Positions 17,422-26,422 of a stretch of DNA of 64,000 nt are shown piece after piece. The stretch is from the NCBI RefSeq assembly GCF_000337795.1, contig NZ_AOLP01000001.1:248001-312000 (forward strand), in the 5' to 3' direction. Position 1 is the stretch's first letter, and each line of letters begins with the position of its first letter. Made by a program: the position numbers and the translations under genes. The notes beneath the pieces are model-generated. The model was not told the DNA's origin, ran no database searches, and saw only the letters and a list, made by a program, of their open reading frames with translations. The DNA is from Haloferax denitrificans ATCC 35960 (GTDB lineage Archaea > Halobacteriota > Halobacteria > Halobacteriales > Haloferacaceae).

Positions 17422-17496
17422 TTGGATAGCAGAGACCGATATATCCCCGAGCGTCGTCGGCACGGGTGTCGGCGAGGCGCCGACGCGAACCGAACC

Positions 17497-17844
17497 ATGG
17501 ACGAAACTCGCGTGTTACCGGGCAACGATGTGGGATGGAATACGGGGACGACCGACGAGGTCGTCGCCAGACACGATTGGGGCGGACGAGACACCCTCGC
17601 GGTGACCGTCGTCACCGCGACCGCCCAACTGAGAGGCGTGGACGCCATCGACCTCCCACCGCTGTCCGAGGCTATCGACCCCGACGCGCTGTGTCAACTG
17701 TTCGCTCCGCCGGCGCGGGTACCGGTGACCGACGGCGGCACTCGCGGGTCGGTAGCGCCCTCGCGCGGTCGAATCGGGTTTCGGTACGCCGCCTGCGACG
17801 TGACCGTCTGGGCCGACGGAACGGTTATCGTCACGTCCGCCTGA
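17497..17844 (+). CDS. HalOD1 output-domain protein
   Basis: A 115-residue stand-alone haloarchaeal output domain (HalOD1 type). The recognisable parts are the LRGVDAIDLPPLSEAIDPDALCQLF core and the closing FRYAACDVTVWADGTVIVTSA. The domain is thought to act as the output part of haloarchaeal signalling proteins; its biochemical activity is unknown. It sits directly after the Bat-type regulator, which suggests a signalling link but is only positional evidence. A TATA-like GATATATCC (about 17437-17445) would give a leader of about 28 bases. Confidence 0.75.
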   Translation: MDETRVLPGNDVGWNTGTTDEVVARHDWGGRDTLAVTVVTATAQLRGVDAIDLPPLSEAIDPDALCQLFAPPARVPVTDGGTRGSVAPSRGRIGFRYAACDVTVWADGTVIVTSA

Positions 17845-17871
17845 CGCATCGACACACGAACGAATCGGTAT

Positions 17872-17895
17872 CACCACACCACCACACCACCACAG
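17872..17895. repeat. ACCACACC short tandem repeat
   Basis: About three copies of an 8-base unit (ACCACACC-like) occur in the gap between the HalOD1 gene and the DUF5810-like gene. It is simple-sequence DNA with no evident function. Confidence 0.6.
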
Positions 17896-18078
17896 GACGC
17901 GGCGCCCAAACGCGGCGCCGTGACGGCCGCTCGCCCGCGACCCACCCACCACCATCACCACGCGGGCGACGCGGCCGCATTTCTTCGACGACCGACGCCG
18001 ACGCGATGCGCCGCACCGCGACGCGGGGCGACGCGAGAGTGCGACGGGTTTTGGTACACAGAGCCGCTACCGGAGGGT

Positions 18079-18615
18079 ATGGGATACGCCTGTCCGGTCT
18101 GCGACGCGCCGCAACGCGACGAGACGCACCTCGCGAACCACCTCGCGTTACAGGCCATCGTCCACGGCGACGACCACGAGACGTGGCTGGACGAACACGC
18201 CCCCGAGTGGGCCGACCTGAACGCCGACTCGCTCGGCCCGCTCGTCTCCGACCTCGCCGAGGAACGCGAGTTCGACGAGGTGTTCGAGGACACGGTCGAC
18301 CGCACCGGCGGTCACGGACACGGCCACGCGCACGGACAGGAACACGACCACGACATCCCCGACCGACAGCCGCAACCGTTCGGCGGCTCCGGCGGGTCGC
18401 AGTCGCTGTCGGGCGACGCGGCGCAGATTTTCGAGGAGGCGCGGTCGCTCACCCGCGAGATGGTCGCGGACGACGGCGAGGACGGCGAAGACGGCGAGAC
18501 CAATGACGGCGAGACCGATGACGCGCCGCGGGAGGGCGACGACCGCGGCGCCGGCTCCGATGCCGACGACCGCGGCGAGGAGAGCGACGACGACACCGAC
18601 AGGAAAGAGTCGTAA
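18079..18615 (+). CDS. Putative zinc-finger protein, haloarchaeal (DUF5810-like)
   Basis: A 178-residue protein opening MGYACPVCDAPQRDETHLANH, which gives a C2H2-like arrangement (C5, C8, H17, H21). A histidine-rich stretch near residues 75-95 follows, then a strongly acidic Asp/Glu/Gly tail. The finger and the His-rich segment suggest metal binding; no enzyme motif is seen. I associate it from memory with DUF5810. It starts a co-directional run with the DUF5809-like, NUDIX and rhodanese genes, separated by 24, -4 and 1 bases. It is therefore probably one operon. Confidence 0.75.
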   Translation: MGYACPVCDAPQRDETHLANHLALQAIVHGDDHETWLDEHAPEWADLNADSLGPLVSDLAEEREFDEVFEDTVDRTGGHGHGHAHGQEHDHDIPDRQPQPFGGSGGSQSLSGDAAQIFEEARSLTREMVADDGEDGEDGETNDGETDDAPREGDDRGAGSDADDRGEESDDDTDRKES

Positions 18616-18639
18616 GTCCGGGCCCCGAACCGACTGGCG

Positions 18640-19125
18640 ATGGAAACCCACGGGACGATTGCGCCGGCGTCGCTCGACGAGGCCGAGGCCGCCTTCGACC
18701 GCGTCGGACCGACCGCACAGGTGGTCGTCCGCGAGACGGCCAAGGCGATGGAGTTCGACCGCGAGGAGTACCGAGAGCGCGTGACCGGCGACGTAATCGA
18801 GACCGTCCGGAACGCGCTTTTCGCCGAGTCGCTTTCGGTCACGGTCGGCACGCGCGCCGAGTTCGACGACTGGCGCGCGGCCCACGAGGAGTACGAACTC
18901 GTCGAACTCGGCAACCCCGACGTAGAGCGCGTCGCGTGGCACGCGGTCCCCTTCGCCGAGACGGTGCTGGCGACGACGTTCCAAAACGAGGAGGACGCCG
19001 CCGTCAGCACCCTCCGACGGAACGCCTTCGGCCGCGTCTACCGCGACGCGCTCCTCGGCGAGGAATCCGAGGACGACAGTAGTGGGGCAGGTTCCGAGAG
19101 GGGCGCGACCGGAGCGGACCGATGA
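18640..19125 (+). CDS. Haloarchaeal conserved protein (DUF5809-like)
   Basis: A 161-residue acidic soluble protein starting METHGTIAPASLDEAEAAF. An alpha/beta core contains LGNPDVERVAWHAVPF and TVLATTFQNEEDAAVSTLRRNAFGRVYRD, and the tail is disordered. It has no known motif. I link it from memory to DUF5809, a halophile-only family. Its last codon overlaps the start of the NUDIX gene by four bases, so translation of the two is probably coupled. It may work with that hydrolase or with the upstream putative zinc-finger protein. Confidence 0.72.
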   Translation: METHGTIAPASLDEAEAAFDRVGPTAQVVVRETAKAMEFDREEYRERVTGDVIETVRNALFAESLSVTVGTRAEFDDWRAAHEEYELVELGNPDVERVAWHAVPFAETVLATTFQNEEDAAVSTLRRNAFGRVYRDALLGEESEDDSSGAGSERGATGADR

Positions 19126-19685
19126 CCGACGACGGCCGCCGACACGAGCGCCTGCCCGACCCCGAGTGGCCCGTGCTGGAATCCGAAATCGAGTACGACA
19201 CCGGCTGGTTCACCGGCGGCTACGACCTCGTCGAACAGCCCAACGGGACCACGAAGCGCTACTACTGGGCCGAGTTGGCGACCGCGGTCGTCGTCGTCGC
19301 GGTCGCGGACGACCACGTCGTCTTCGTCGAGCAGTACCGGCCGAACATCCGCCAGACTCAGCTCGAACTCCCCGCGGGCGTCGTCGAAAGGGGCGAGTCG
19401 TTCACCGACGCCGGACTGCGCGAACTCCGCGAGGAGACCGGCTTCGCCGCCGACTCGGCGTCGGTCATCGGCGACGTGTGGTGTTCGACGGGCGTCCTCC
19501 GGCACCGCCGCGGCTTCGTCTTCGCCGAGGGCCTCACGCCGGTCGAGCGCGACCTCGACGACAACGAGTTCCTCTCGGTCCGCGCCGTCCCCGTCGAGGA
19601 GGCCATCGAGCGGGCGACCGAACCGCCGACGAACGACGCGACCGTCGAGGGCGTGCTCCTCGCCCGCGACGAGGGCCTGCTGTAG
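19122..19685 (+). CDS. NUDIX hydrolase, ADP-ribose pyrophosphatase-like
   Basis: A 187-residue NUDIX enzyme. The complete NUDIX box lies at about residues 86-108: GVVERGESFTDAGLRELREE followed by TGF. The upstream VVFVEQYRPNIRQTQLELPAG is the ADP-ribose pyrophosphatase-style lead-in, so a nucleoside-diphosphate-sugar such as ADP-ribose is the likely substrate. Its start overlaps the DUF5809-like gene by four bases and the rhodanese gene begins one base after its stop. It is firmly inside the four-gene unit. Confidence 0.88.
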   Translation: MTDDGRRHERLPDPEWPVLESEIEYDTGWFTGGYDLVEQPNGTTKRYYWAELATAVVVVAVADDHVVFVEQYRPNIRQTQLELPAGVVERGESFTDAGLRELREETGFAADSASVIGDVWCSTGVLRHRRGFVFAEGLTPVERDLDDNEFLSVRAVPVEEAIERATEPPTNDATVEGVLLARDEGLL

Positions 19686-19686
19686 C

Positions 19687-20037
19687 ATGGTCGACGAAAT
19701 CTCGCCCGAGGCGGTCGCGGAACTCCTCGACGGCGAGGACCCGCCGCTCGTCGTGGACGTGAGCACGGAGGCGGAGTTCGCGCTCGGGCACGTGCCGGGG
19801 AGCATCAACGTCCCGCTTGCGAACCTCGTCTCGCACCTCGACCGCGTCGCGGGCGCGGAACACGTCGTCGCCGTCTGCCCGCGGGGCGAGGCGAGCGTGC
19901 AGGCCGTCCGCCTGCTTTCGGCCTACGAGGGGACCGAAGACGCCCGCATCGAGAGCATGGCCGGCGGGCTCGCGGCGTGGGACGGCCCGCTCGAAGAGGG
20001 TCTCGACACGGGCGCAAACGGCGACGAGCGGAGCTGA
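19687..20037 (+). CDS. Single-domain rhodanese-like sulfurtransferase
   Basis: A 116-residue rhodanese domain. The catalytic cysteine C64 lies in the loop VCPRGEAS, and the CDC25-like entry motif is VVDVSTEAEFALGHVPGSINVPL. It could carry persulfide sulfur for tRNA thiolation, molybdopterin or Fe-S work; the partner cannot be told from sequence. It is the last gene of the run that begins with the DUF5810-like gene, one base after the NUDIX stop. Confidence 0.88.
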   Translation: MVDEISPEAVAELLDGEDPPLVVDVSTEAEFALGHVPGSINVPLANLVSHLDRVAGAEHVVAVCPRGEASVQAVRLLSAYEGTEDARIESMAGGLAAWDGPLEEGLDTGANGDERS

Positions 20038-20123
20038 GCGGCGGCGTCGCTGGACGGTGACGCGACTGGAGACCAAAGGCGTGGAATTGGCGGACTAACG
20101 GCTCGCGCGCGCTGACTCGCTCG

Positions 20124-20128
20124 AAAAA
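20124..20128 (-). terminator. T5 terminator after the aIF1 gene
   Basis: A plus-strand A5 (T5 on the minus strand) lies about 30 bases past the stop of the aIF1 gene. Confidence 0.4.
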
Positions 20129-20157
20129 TCTCGACGGCGGGCTAACTCAGAGGTCGG

Positions 20158-20463
<306 letters not shown>

Positions 20464-20476
20464 CTACAGGATGGGG

Positions 20477-20485
20477 ATATTAAAC
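20477..20485 (-). promoter_or_regulatory. TATA box for the aIF1 gene
   Basis: GTTTAATAT on the minus strand is centred 30 bases before the ATG at 20451. Confidence 0.6.
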
Positions 20486-20517
20486 AGTATCGGGAGGCGG
20501 GGTCGCCGTCCCCGGCC

Positions 20518-21642
20518 TCAAGCGCCCGAGTCGCCCGTGGACGACGTTTCCGAGTCGCCGTCCGCCGTCACGTCGTCGGTCGGGTCGGTGCCGTCGGTGT
20601 CGGACTGCCCGTCGTCAGTGTCCGCGGCGGGGCCGTTCCCGTCGGCGTCCCTCGCGCGCTTGTCGTTGCCGGGCGGCGTCTCGGGGGCGTTGCCGCGGTC
20701 GGGACCGTCCGAGGCGCGCTCGGACGCGTCGCCGGTCGCGCCAGTCCCGTTTCCGTCGGCCGCGTTCCCATCAGTCGCGTTGCCGTTGGATGCGTTCCCG
20801 TTGGGCGCGTTGCTGTTGGGCGCATTGCCGTTGGATGCGTTGCCGGCGTCGGCGCGAACGTCATCGGCGCGGCCGCTCGCCTCGGAACGCGAGTTTCCCG
20901 GGGCACCGTCCCGTCCCGGGTCGTCCGGTTGTCCGCCGTTGTCGGTTCCCGTCTCGTTTGCGGCGCGCTCGCGGCCGATGCCCTTGCCGGGGTTCCCCGC
21001 GATTCCGCGGGCGATTTCGGCCACTTCGGGACCGGTGAGTTCGCTGGCGTTCGTGCGAAGCCTGTCGAGTTCGGCCGTCTCGACGCCGCGCGCCGAGAGG
21101 TCCTCTGCGGGGACCGTCGAGGCGGCGTCGGCCGTCCGGTTCAGCATGCTCCGGGTGCGCTCGATGTCGGCGACCGTCTGGGTCAGTCGCGCGCGGTACT
21201 GTCCCTCAGAGAGCGTCCCGTTTTCGCGCTGGGCTTCGAGGCGGTCCCTGCGCTGTTCGAGTTCGGTGAGGCGCTCGCGGACCGTGTCGACCTGCGTGGC
21301 AACGACCGCGGCCTTCGAAGCGTTCGAGTTCGCCTTGGTGAAGCGCGCCTCGAAGGTGCGGCGTTCGAGTTCGCCGTTGGTCTCGGAGCCCTGCACGCCG
21401 ATGACGGCGGACAGGCGCTGACCGGGAAGCGTCTCCGACGACGCGGCGCTGTCGTTGGCCGCCGTGTCGTTGGTCGCGCTGTCGTTCGCGGTCGTCTGTG
21501 CGACGGGCGCGGCGACCGAGCCATCGGTGGCCGCGGCCGTCGTTCCTGTCGGTCCGGCCGGGGCGGCGAGAGCGAGCGGTGCGCCCACCGTCGCCAGCAA
21601 CACGGCGGCGGCGACGGCGAGCACAGCGGTTCGTCGACTCAT
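20518..21642 (-). CDS. Secreted coiled-coil and low-complexity protein, unknown
   Basis: A 374-residue exported protein. Residues 1-28 form a signal peptide (MSRRTAVLAVAAAVLLATVG onward). The middle (about 95-165) is heptad-like and charged (RERLTELEQRRDRLEAQREN), and the C-terminal 180 residues are low complexity and rich in Gly, Asn, Asp and Ser. That tail contains five-residue repeats of the form GNA(S/P/T)(N/D). Many Asn-x-Ser/Thr sites could be glycosylated. It lies 147 bases from the membrane-anchored winged-helix gene on the same strand and could be its extracellular partner, which is speculation. Confidence 0.72.
   Translation of the reverse strand: MSRRTAVLAVAAAVLLATVGAPLALAAPAGPTGTTAAATDGSVAAPVAQTTANDSATNDTAANDSAASSETLPGQRLSAVIGVQGSETNGELERRTFEARFTKANSNASKAAVVATQVDTVRERLTELEQRRDRLEAQRENGTLSEGQYRARLTQTVADIERTRSMLNRTADAASTVPAEDLSARGVETAELDRLRTNASELTGPEVAEIARGIAGNPGKGIGRERAANETGTDNGGQPDDPGRDGAPGNSRSEASGRADDVRADAGNASNGNAPNSNAPNGNASNGNATDGNAADGNGTGATGDASERASDGPDRGNAPETPPGNDKRARDADGNGPAADTDDGQSDTDGTDPTDDVTADGDSETSSTGDSGA
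20762..20836. repeat. 15-base coding minisatellite (five units)
   Basis: Five 15-base units of the form GCGTT(C/G)CC(G/A)TTGG(A/G)(T/C) run through the low-complexity tail of the secreted protein. They encode five-residue units GNASN, GNAPN, SNAPN, GNASN and GNATD in the reverse direction. Confidence 0.75.
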
Positions 21643-21789
21643 CACTCCCGCTTTGGAACCCCGTTCCGATATAAGCGTGCGGTCGTGCCCCCGAATCAAC
21701 CCCAGTCAACGGCAGTTTGAGAGCCGCGTTCGGGGCGACGCCGTCTTCCGATTAGGGACCGTCCACCGACCGAAACGGTCGTAAGAAAT

Positions 21790-23088
21790 TTATACTCCTT
21801 CCGCGTCGCCGTCGCCCGCGTCCGCGCCCTCGTCGTCTTCCGGCAGGCGGAGGACGTTCTCGCGGCCGAGGCGGAAGCCCTCGATGGTCCCCTCGTCGCG
21901 CATCCCGCGGACGACCTTGCTCGTCTTCGCGTCGGTCCAGTCGAGCGCGCCGGCGACCTCCTGTTGCTTGATGCGGCCCCCGCGGGACTCGATGAGCCGG
22001 AGGACGCGCTCTTCGTTGCTGAGGAGTTCCGGCGGCGGACTCGACTCGCCGCCGCCGTCGCCCGCGTCTGACTCGTCCTCGGACGCGCTCGCGTTGGCTC
22101 CGGCACCGGCACCGGCCCCGGCGCTCGCCGCGGCCGCGGCGTTGTCGCCCGCCGGCTCCGAGTCGGCGTCGCCAGCGCTCGCGGAAGTCGCCTCGCCGGG
22201 CGCGACGGCGTCCGTCCCGCCGGCCGCGCCGGTCGCGTCTGCATCGCCGTCGCCGCCGCCGAGCGCGCCCCGCGAGCGGAGGTAGAGCGCGCCGGCACCG
22301 ACGAGAGCGACGAGAACGACCGCGACGAGCGCGGTCGTCGTCGGGAACGGGTCGTCGCCGGCGGCGGGCGTCTCCGAGCCGGCCGGCGTCGGGGTCGGCG
22401 ACGCCGTCGCCGTCGTCCCCGGCCCGCCCGCGCCGCGTTCGAGGACGACGCTCGGCTCGCCCGAGACGAACTCGGTCTGGGAGCCGCGCCAGATGACCGT
22501 GTGCTCGCGCGTCTCGTCGCCCGCGGGTTCGACGGTCGTCGCGCCGTAGTCGTCGGGCCACGAGAGGATGAGCCGGGAGCTACTGTCGAGGAAGAAGCCC
22601 TCGATGGCGTCGCCGACGACGAGGCGGTCGCCGTCGACCCCCGCGAAGTTGGACCACTCGAAGGAGTAGGAGACGACCCCGAAGCTGTCGGGGAGCGACC
22701 GCGTCTCCGCCGAGACCGAGACGTTCGTCGCGGCCATCTCCCGGCCGGTGGCGTTCTCCGCGGCCCCGACGGTCGAGGCGATGCGCTCGGCGAACGCCGA
22801 GGTGTAGTCGTCGGGGTTGGCACGCACGTCGTCCCGGAGCGACTGGAAGGCCTCGGTGGTGTTCTCGTCGTCGAGGCGGGTCCAGTACTGAATCTCCCAG
22901 CGGGCGTCGCCGTTCTCGGAGACGTCGACGACGATTCGCGTGCTGTCCGGTTCGACGCCCTGCTGGACGAGCGGCTCGACGCCCGGACCGCTCGCGGGGG
23001 CCTCCTGTGCGACCGCGGTCGGCGCGACCACGGCGAGCACACAGAGGGCGGCACACAGGACTGCGAAGACAGCGTCTCGTGTCGCCAT
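21790..23088 (-). CDS. Membrane-anchored winged-helix regulator with external domain
   Basis: A 432-residue protein. A signal peptide (residues 1-27) is followed by an extracytoplasmic domain of about 190 residues that resembles a beta-rich sensor (RIVVDVSENGDARWEIQYWT at its start). A proline-rich stem leads to a transmembrane helix (ALVAVVLVALVGAGALYL, about 246-264) and a long Ala/Gly/Asp linker. The C-terminal winged helix is LLSNEERVLRLIESRGGRIK onward. The layout is that of a one-component transmembrane regulator. Haloarchaeal DUF7343/DUF7345-type proteins look like this, from memory. Its target is unknown. Confidence 0.8.
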   Translation of the reverse strand: MATRDAVFAVLCAALCVLAVVAPTAVAQEAPASGPGVEPLVQQGVEPDSTRIVVDVSENGDARWEIQYWTRLDDENTTEAFQSLRDDVRANPDDYTSAFAERIASTVGAAENATGREMAATNVSVSAETRSLPDSFGVVSYSFEWSNFAGVDGDRLVVGDAIEGFFLDSSSRLILSWPDDYGATTVEPAGDETREHTVIWRGSQTEFVSGEPSVVLERGAGGPGTTATASPTPTPAGSETPAAGDDPFPTTTALVAVVLVALVGAGALYLRSRGALGGGDGDADATGAAGGTDAVAPGEATSASAGDADSEPAGDNAAAAASAGAGAGAGANASASEDESDAGDGGGESSPPPELLSNEERVLRLIESRGGRIKQQEVAGALDWTDAKTSKVVRGMRDEGTIEGFRLGRENVLRLPEDDEGADAGDGDAEGV

Positions 23089-23139
23089 TGCCCGTTCGTG
23101 CGAGCGCACGCAGAAAAAGTGACGCGGTTCTTCGCGCTC

Positions 23140-25392
23140 TCAGTCCGTCCAGCGTCTGACGAGCGGCAGACGGGCGCGGACGACGGCGTTCGCCGCGGCA
23201 ACCGCCTCGTCGGCGTCGGCCCGGGTGACGCCGTCGCCGTACTTCGCGCGCTCGTAGAGTCTCCCGACCTGTCGGGTCCGCTCGTCCACGCCGACGCGGG
23301 AGAGCGAGTCGAGGTAGGACCTGACCGTCTCGCCGGGGCGACGCGGCCGGTACTCGCGTTCGAGGGCGAGTTCGAGGCGGTCGTACGCGCGGAACACGTC
23401 GTCGGCCGGCGAGTCGGTGCGCCGCTGATACGCCGCGGTCGCAAACCGGAGGTGCGCCGGGAGCCGGGTCCGCCTGACGCCGGCGACGACGCCGAGGAGG
23501 CCGACGAGACCGACGAGAATCGTCTCCCGAGACGGCATCTCGGGGACGAGGCCGCCGCCCTCGTCGTCGTCGACCGCGCCGTCGCCCGTCGGCGTGACGC
23601 CGAGGCGCTCGTCGATGCTGGGACCCGGCGGGCTACCGCCGGCGGGCGTCACGTTCGTCTCGTTTCCGTCTTCGGTCGGCGTCTCGGTGTCGGTCGCGGT
23701 CGTCGTGGGCTGTTCTGTCTCGTTGGACTCGACGTTCGTCTCGTTGGTGTCGACGCCCGTCTGGCCCTCGTCGCGGGCGTCGCTGAGCGTCGTCGACTCC
23801 GCGTCCTGCCGGGGACCGGCGGGCGTTGGGTCGAAGCGCACCCAGCCGGTGTCCTCGAAGTAGACCTCGACCCACGCGTGGGAGTCGAGGCCGCGGACGA
23901 CGTAGCGGTCGCCGCCGACGCGCTCGCCGGTCGTGTAGCCGGTGACGAACCGCGCGGGGACGCCCTCCGAGCGGAGGAGCACCACCATCGTCGAGGCGTA
24001 GTAGGTGCAGTAGCCGGCGTCCATCTCGAAGAGGAACGACTCGGCGATGTCGCCGTCGGGTCGGGACACCCGAAGGGAGTACTCCTTGTTGGCTTCGAGC
24101 CACTCCTCGACCGCGACGGCCTTGTCGTAGGGCGTCTCCGCGTCGCCCGCTATCTCGGCGGCGCGGTCGCGGACGCGGTCGGACGTGCTGTCGGGGAGCG
24201 CGAGATACCGCTCGCGTATCTCGTCGGGGTAGTCGGTTCCCGTCCGCCGGAGCGACGCCGCGGTGTACTGCGGGACGGCGCTCGTGACGTTGTAGGTCTC
24301 GCCGATTTCGACGGCCCGGTCGGGGCGGAGGTTCCCCTGCTGGGTGACGAGCGTCTCGTTTTCGATGTCGCCGGAGACGGCGACGGGCCGCCACGCCGCG
24401 GGCATCGAATCGAGCGGCGTCGCCGGCGTGACGGTCTGGCGGACCAGCCGCGACGGTCCCTCGGGACCGGCCAACCGGCCGCCCTCGTAGTCGCGGGTGT
24501 CGCCGGTCCTGACCCAGCCGTCGCCGGTGTAGCGGTCGAACGTCGCCGTCTGCCAGTAGTCCGGCGACGTGCTCTGGACCTCGAAGCGGACCTGCGGCGA
24601 GAGGCTGATGCTCCCGACGACGGAGATGCGGTCGTCCGCGCTCACGAGGCTGGCCTCGACGGTCGGCTGTTCGGCCACGCCGCCGTCGGCGATGACCGGC
24701 GACCCGCCCGCGCCGGGGAGGACCGTGACGGTGGCCGACAGCACGACCATCGCGGCGAGGACGACCGTCAACACGTCGAGTTGGCCGCCGGCACTCCCGA
24801 AGCGGTCGATGCCGTCGAGGCCGACCGCGGCCATGCCCGCGCCGACGCCGAGGAGCGTGAGCGTCCCCGAGGCGTCGGTCGTGAGGACGAACAGGCCGAG
24901 GCCGCCCCCGGCGACCGCGACGGCCGGCGCGATTCGCCCGCGGACCGCGAGGTACCACGCGAGGAACACCGGCCCGGGCGTCACCGCGAGCGCCCACACG
25001 TCGGCCGACAGGAGCCGGAGCGCCGAGAGGCCGCTGAGGAGCGCGAACGTGTCGGCCAAGAGGCGCTCCGGCGAGAGCAACGCGACCTGGCTCTCGGGGA
25101 GCGCGAGGAAGTACGCCGCGAAGCCGCCGCCGGCGATGAGAACCGCGAGGCCGAGCGCGTATCTGGGGCGGAGCGTCCACCCCACGACGGTGGCGAGGGC
25201 GAGCGTCCCCGCCGCGAGGAGGACGAACTGGTCGCGGCGACCCACGACGTTCGTGATGTCGTAGACGACCGCGAGGAACGCGCCGATGAGGACCAGCGAG
25301 GCCGCCGCCGCGAGGAGGCCCGCGGGGACGCCGAAGACGGTGTTCGTCGAGCCGGCCGAATCAGCCGACGCCGACTCGCCGGCGACCGTCAC
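23140..25392 (-). CDS. Transglutaminase-like membrane protein (TgpA/DUF3488 type)
   Basis: A 750-residue protein. About seven hydrophobic helices in residues 25-230 are followed by an external transglutaminase-like domain with the complete triad C462 (AGYCTYYAS), H505 (LDSHAWVEV) and D521 (WVRFDPTPAG). After a Thr/Glu-rich stalk come one more helix near 625 and a DUF4129-like cytoplasmic tail (FRAYDRLELALEREYRPRRP). It overlaps the DUF58 gene by four bases and completes the MoxR-DUF58-transglutaminase operon. Such operons are thought to process or cross-link envelope proteins. Confidence 0.9.
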   Translation of the reverse strand: MTVAGESASADSAGSTNTVFGVPAGLLAAAASLVLIGAFLAVVYDITNVVGRRDQFVLLAAGTLALATVVGWTLRPRYALGLAVLIAGGGFAAYFLALPESQVALLSPERLLADTFALLSGLSALRLLSADVWALAVTPGPVFLAWYLAVRGRIAPAVAVAGGGLGLFVLTTDASGTLTLLGVGAGMAAVGLDGIDRFGSAGGQLDVLTVVLAAMVVLSATVTVLPGAGGSPVIADGGVAEQPTVEASLVSADDRISVVGSISLSPQVRFEVQSTSPDYWQTATFDRYTGDGWVRTGDTRDYEGGRLAGPEGPSRLVRQTVTPATPLDSMPAAWRPVAVSGDIENETLVTQQGNLRPDRAVEIGETYNVTSAVPQYTAASLRRTGTDYPDEIRERYLALPDSTSDRVRDRAAEIAGDAETPYDKAVAVEEWLEANKEYSLRVSRPDGDIAESFLFEMDAGYCTYYASTMVVLLRSEGVPARFVTGYTTGERVGGDRYVVRGLDSHAWVEVYFEDTGWVRFDPTPAGPRQDAESTTLSDARDEGQTGVDTNETNVESNETEQPTTTATDTETPTEDGNETNVTPAGGSPPGPSIDERLGVTPTGDGAVDDDEGGGLVPEMPSRETILVGLVGLLGVVAGVRRTRLPAHLRFATAAYQRRTDSPADDVFRAYDRLELALEREYRPRRPGETVRSYLDSLSRVGVDERTRQVGRLYERAKYGDGVTRADADEAVAAANAVVRARLPLVRRWTD

Positions 25393-26417
25393 GCCGACAC
25401 CCCCGAGTCGGCACCGCGGCCCCCGGCGGGACTCGCCGGGTTCGGGGTCGAGCCACCCACCGCATCGCCGTCGGCGCGCAGGCGGTCGAACGTGGTCTCG
25501 CGGCCGCCGAGCGCGACGCGCGTCTTCCCGGCGTCGCCGTTGACGACGACCTCGGCGGTCTCGTCGGGGACCGACCCCGGACGGAGCCGCGAGAGGTGGC
25601 CGAGGACGCGCCGTCGGTCGCCCGGCGTCGCCTCGACGACTCCCTCGGGCGAGGTGAGGTTGACCGGAACGCCGGCGTCGAGGAGCGCACAGCAGAGCGT
25701 CGCGGCCGCCTCCGCCGCGTCGTCCTCGTGGCCGTCGGTCGCGCCGACCGAGACGCGCACCGCGTCGGCCGTGACCCGGTCGTCGTAGGCCTTCACCACG
25801 AGGTCGCCGGACTTGGCGCTCGACTTCCAGTGGATGTCGCGGAGCGGGTCGCCGGGGACGTACTCGCGCAGGCGGTCGAACTCGGCGCGCTCGTCGGTTC
25901 GCCCCGCGTCGGCGAGCGTCGAGAGGTCGCGGCGGGCCGCCACGCCGAGCGACCGGACCCGCGGGAAGACGAGCACCTCGGTCGTCCCGCCGGCGGTGAA
26001 CGACTTCGAGAACAGGCCGAGGATGTCGCGGGCGACGACGGTCGCCGGGCCGAGCGTCGCCGGCCCGCGGTCGCGGTAGGTCACCTCGTAGTCGACGCGG
26101 CCGTCGCCGACGACCGCGTCAACCGCGGTGTCGCCGTCGAGGCCGGAAGAGAGGGCGTCGGAAACGGTCGCCGGAAACGGCCTGTCGGCGTCGATATCGA
26201 GCGAGACGGTGCGCGTCTCGCCGGGGAAGCCGTCGTCGGGCGCGACGCGCTCGGCTCGGGGCGGCGAGACGCGCCAGACCTGCACCGCGCCGACGGCGAG
26301 GCCGACGGCGACCGGGACGACGACGGCGTTGAGCGCTCGCGGGCCGTAGGCGACGGCGTTGGCGACGCCGGCGACCACGACCGCGACCGCGACCCAGCCG
26401 CGGAGCGTGAGCCTCAT
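25389..26417 (-). CDS. DUF58 (von Willebrand A-like) protein
   Basis: A 342-residue protein with two short N-terminal helices (about residues 9-42, MRLTLRGWVAVAVVV onward). The DUF58 motif follows in the second half: DRLREYVPGDPLRDIHWKSS. DUF58 proteins resemble vWA domains but often lack metal-binding residues. They act with a MoxR ATPase. It begins five bases before the MoxR stop codon on the same transcript and overlaps the transglutaminase gene by four bases. An ATG three codons earlier is possible. Confidence 0.9.
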   Translation of the reverse strand: MRLTLRGWVAVAVVVAGVANAVAYGPRALNAVVVPVAVGLAVGAVQVWRVSPPRAERVAPDDGFPGETRTVSLDIDADRPFPATVSDALSSGLDGDTAVDAVVGDGRVDYEVTYRDRGPATLGPATVVARDILGLFSKSFTAGGTTEVLVFPRVRSLGVAARRDLSTLADAGRTDERAEFDRLREYVPGDPLRDIHWKSSAKSGDLVVKAYDDRVTADAVRVSVGATDGHEDDAAEAAATLCCALLDAGVPVNLTSPEGVVEATPGDRRRVLGHLSRLRPGSVPDETAEVVVNGDAGKTRVALGGRETTFDRLRADGDAVGGSTPNPASPAGGRGADSGVSA

Positions 26418-26422
26418 CGGTC

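Noticed and set aside
22501-25788. 1095-codon plus-strand frame over the transglutaminase and DUF58 genes
   Set aside because: It is antisense to strongly recognisable proteins, has low-complexity charged composition, and has no promoter.
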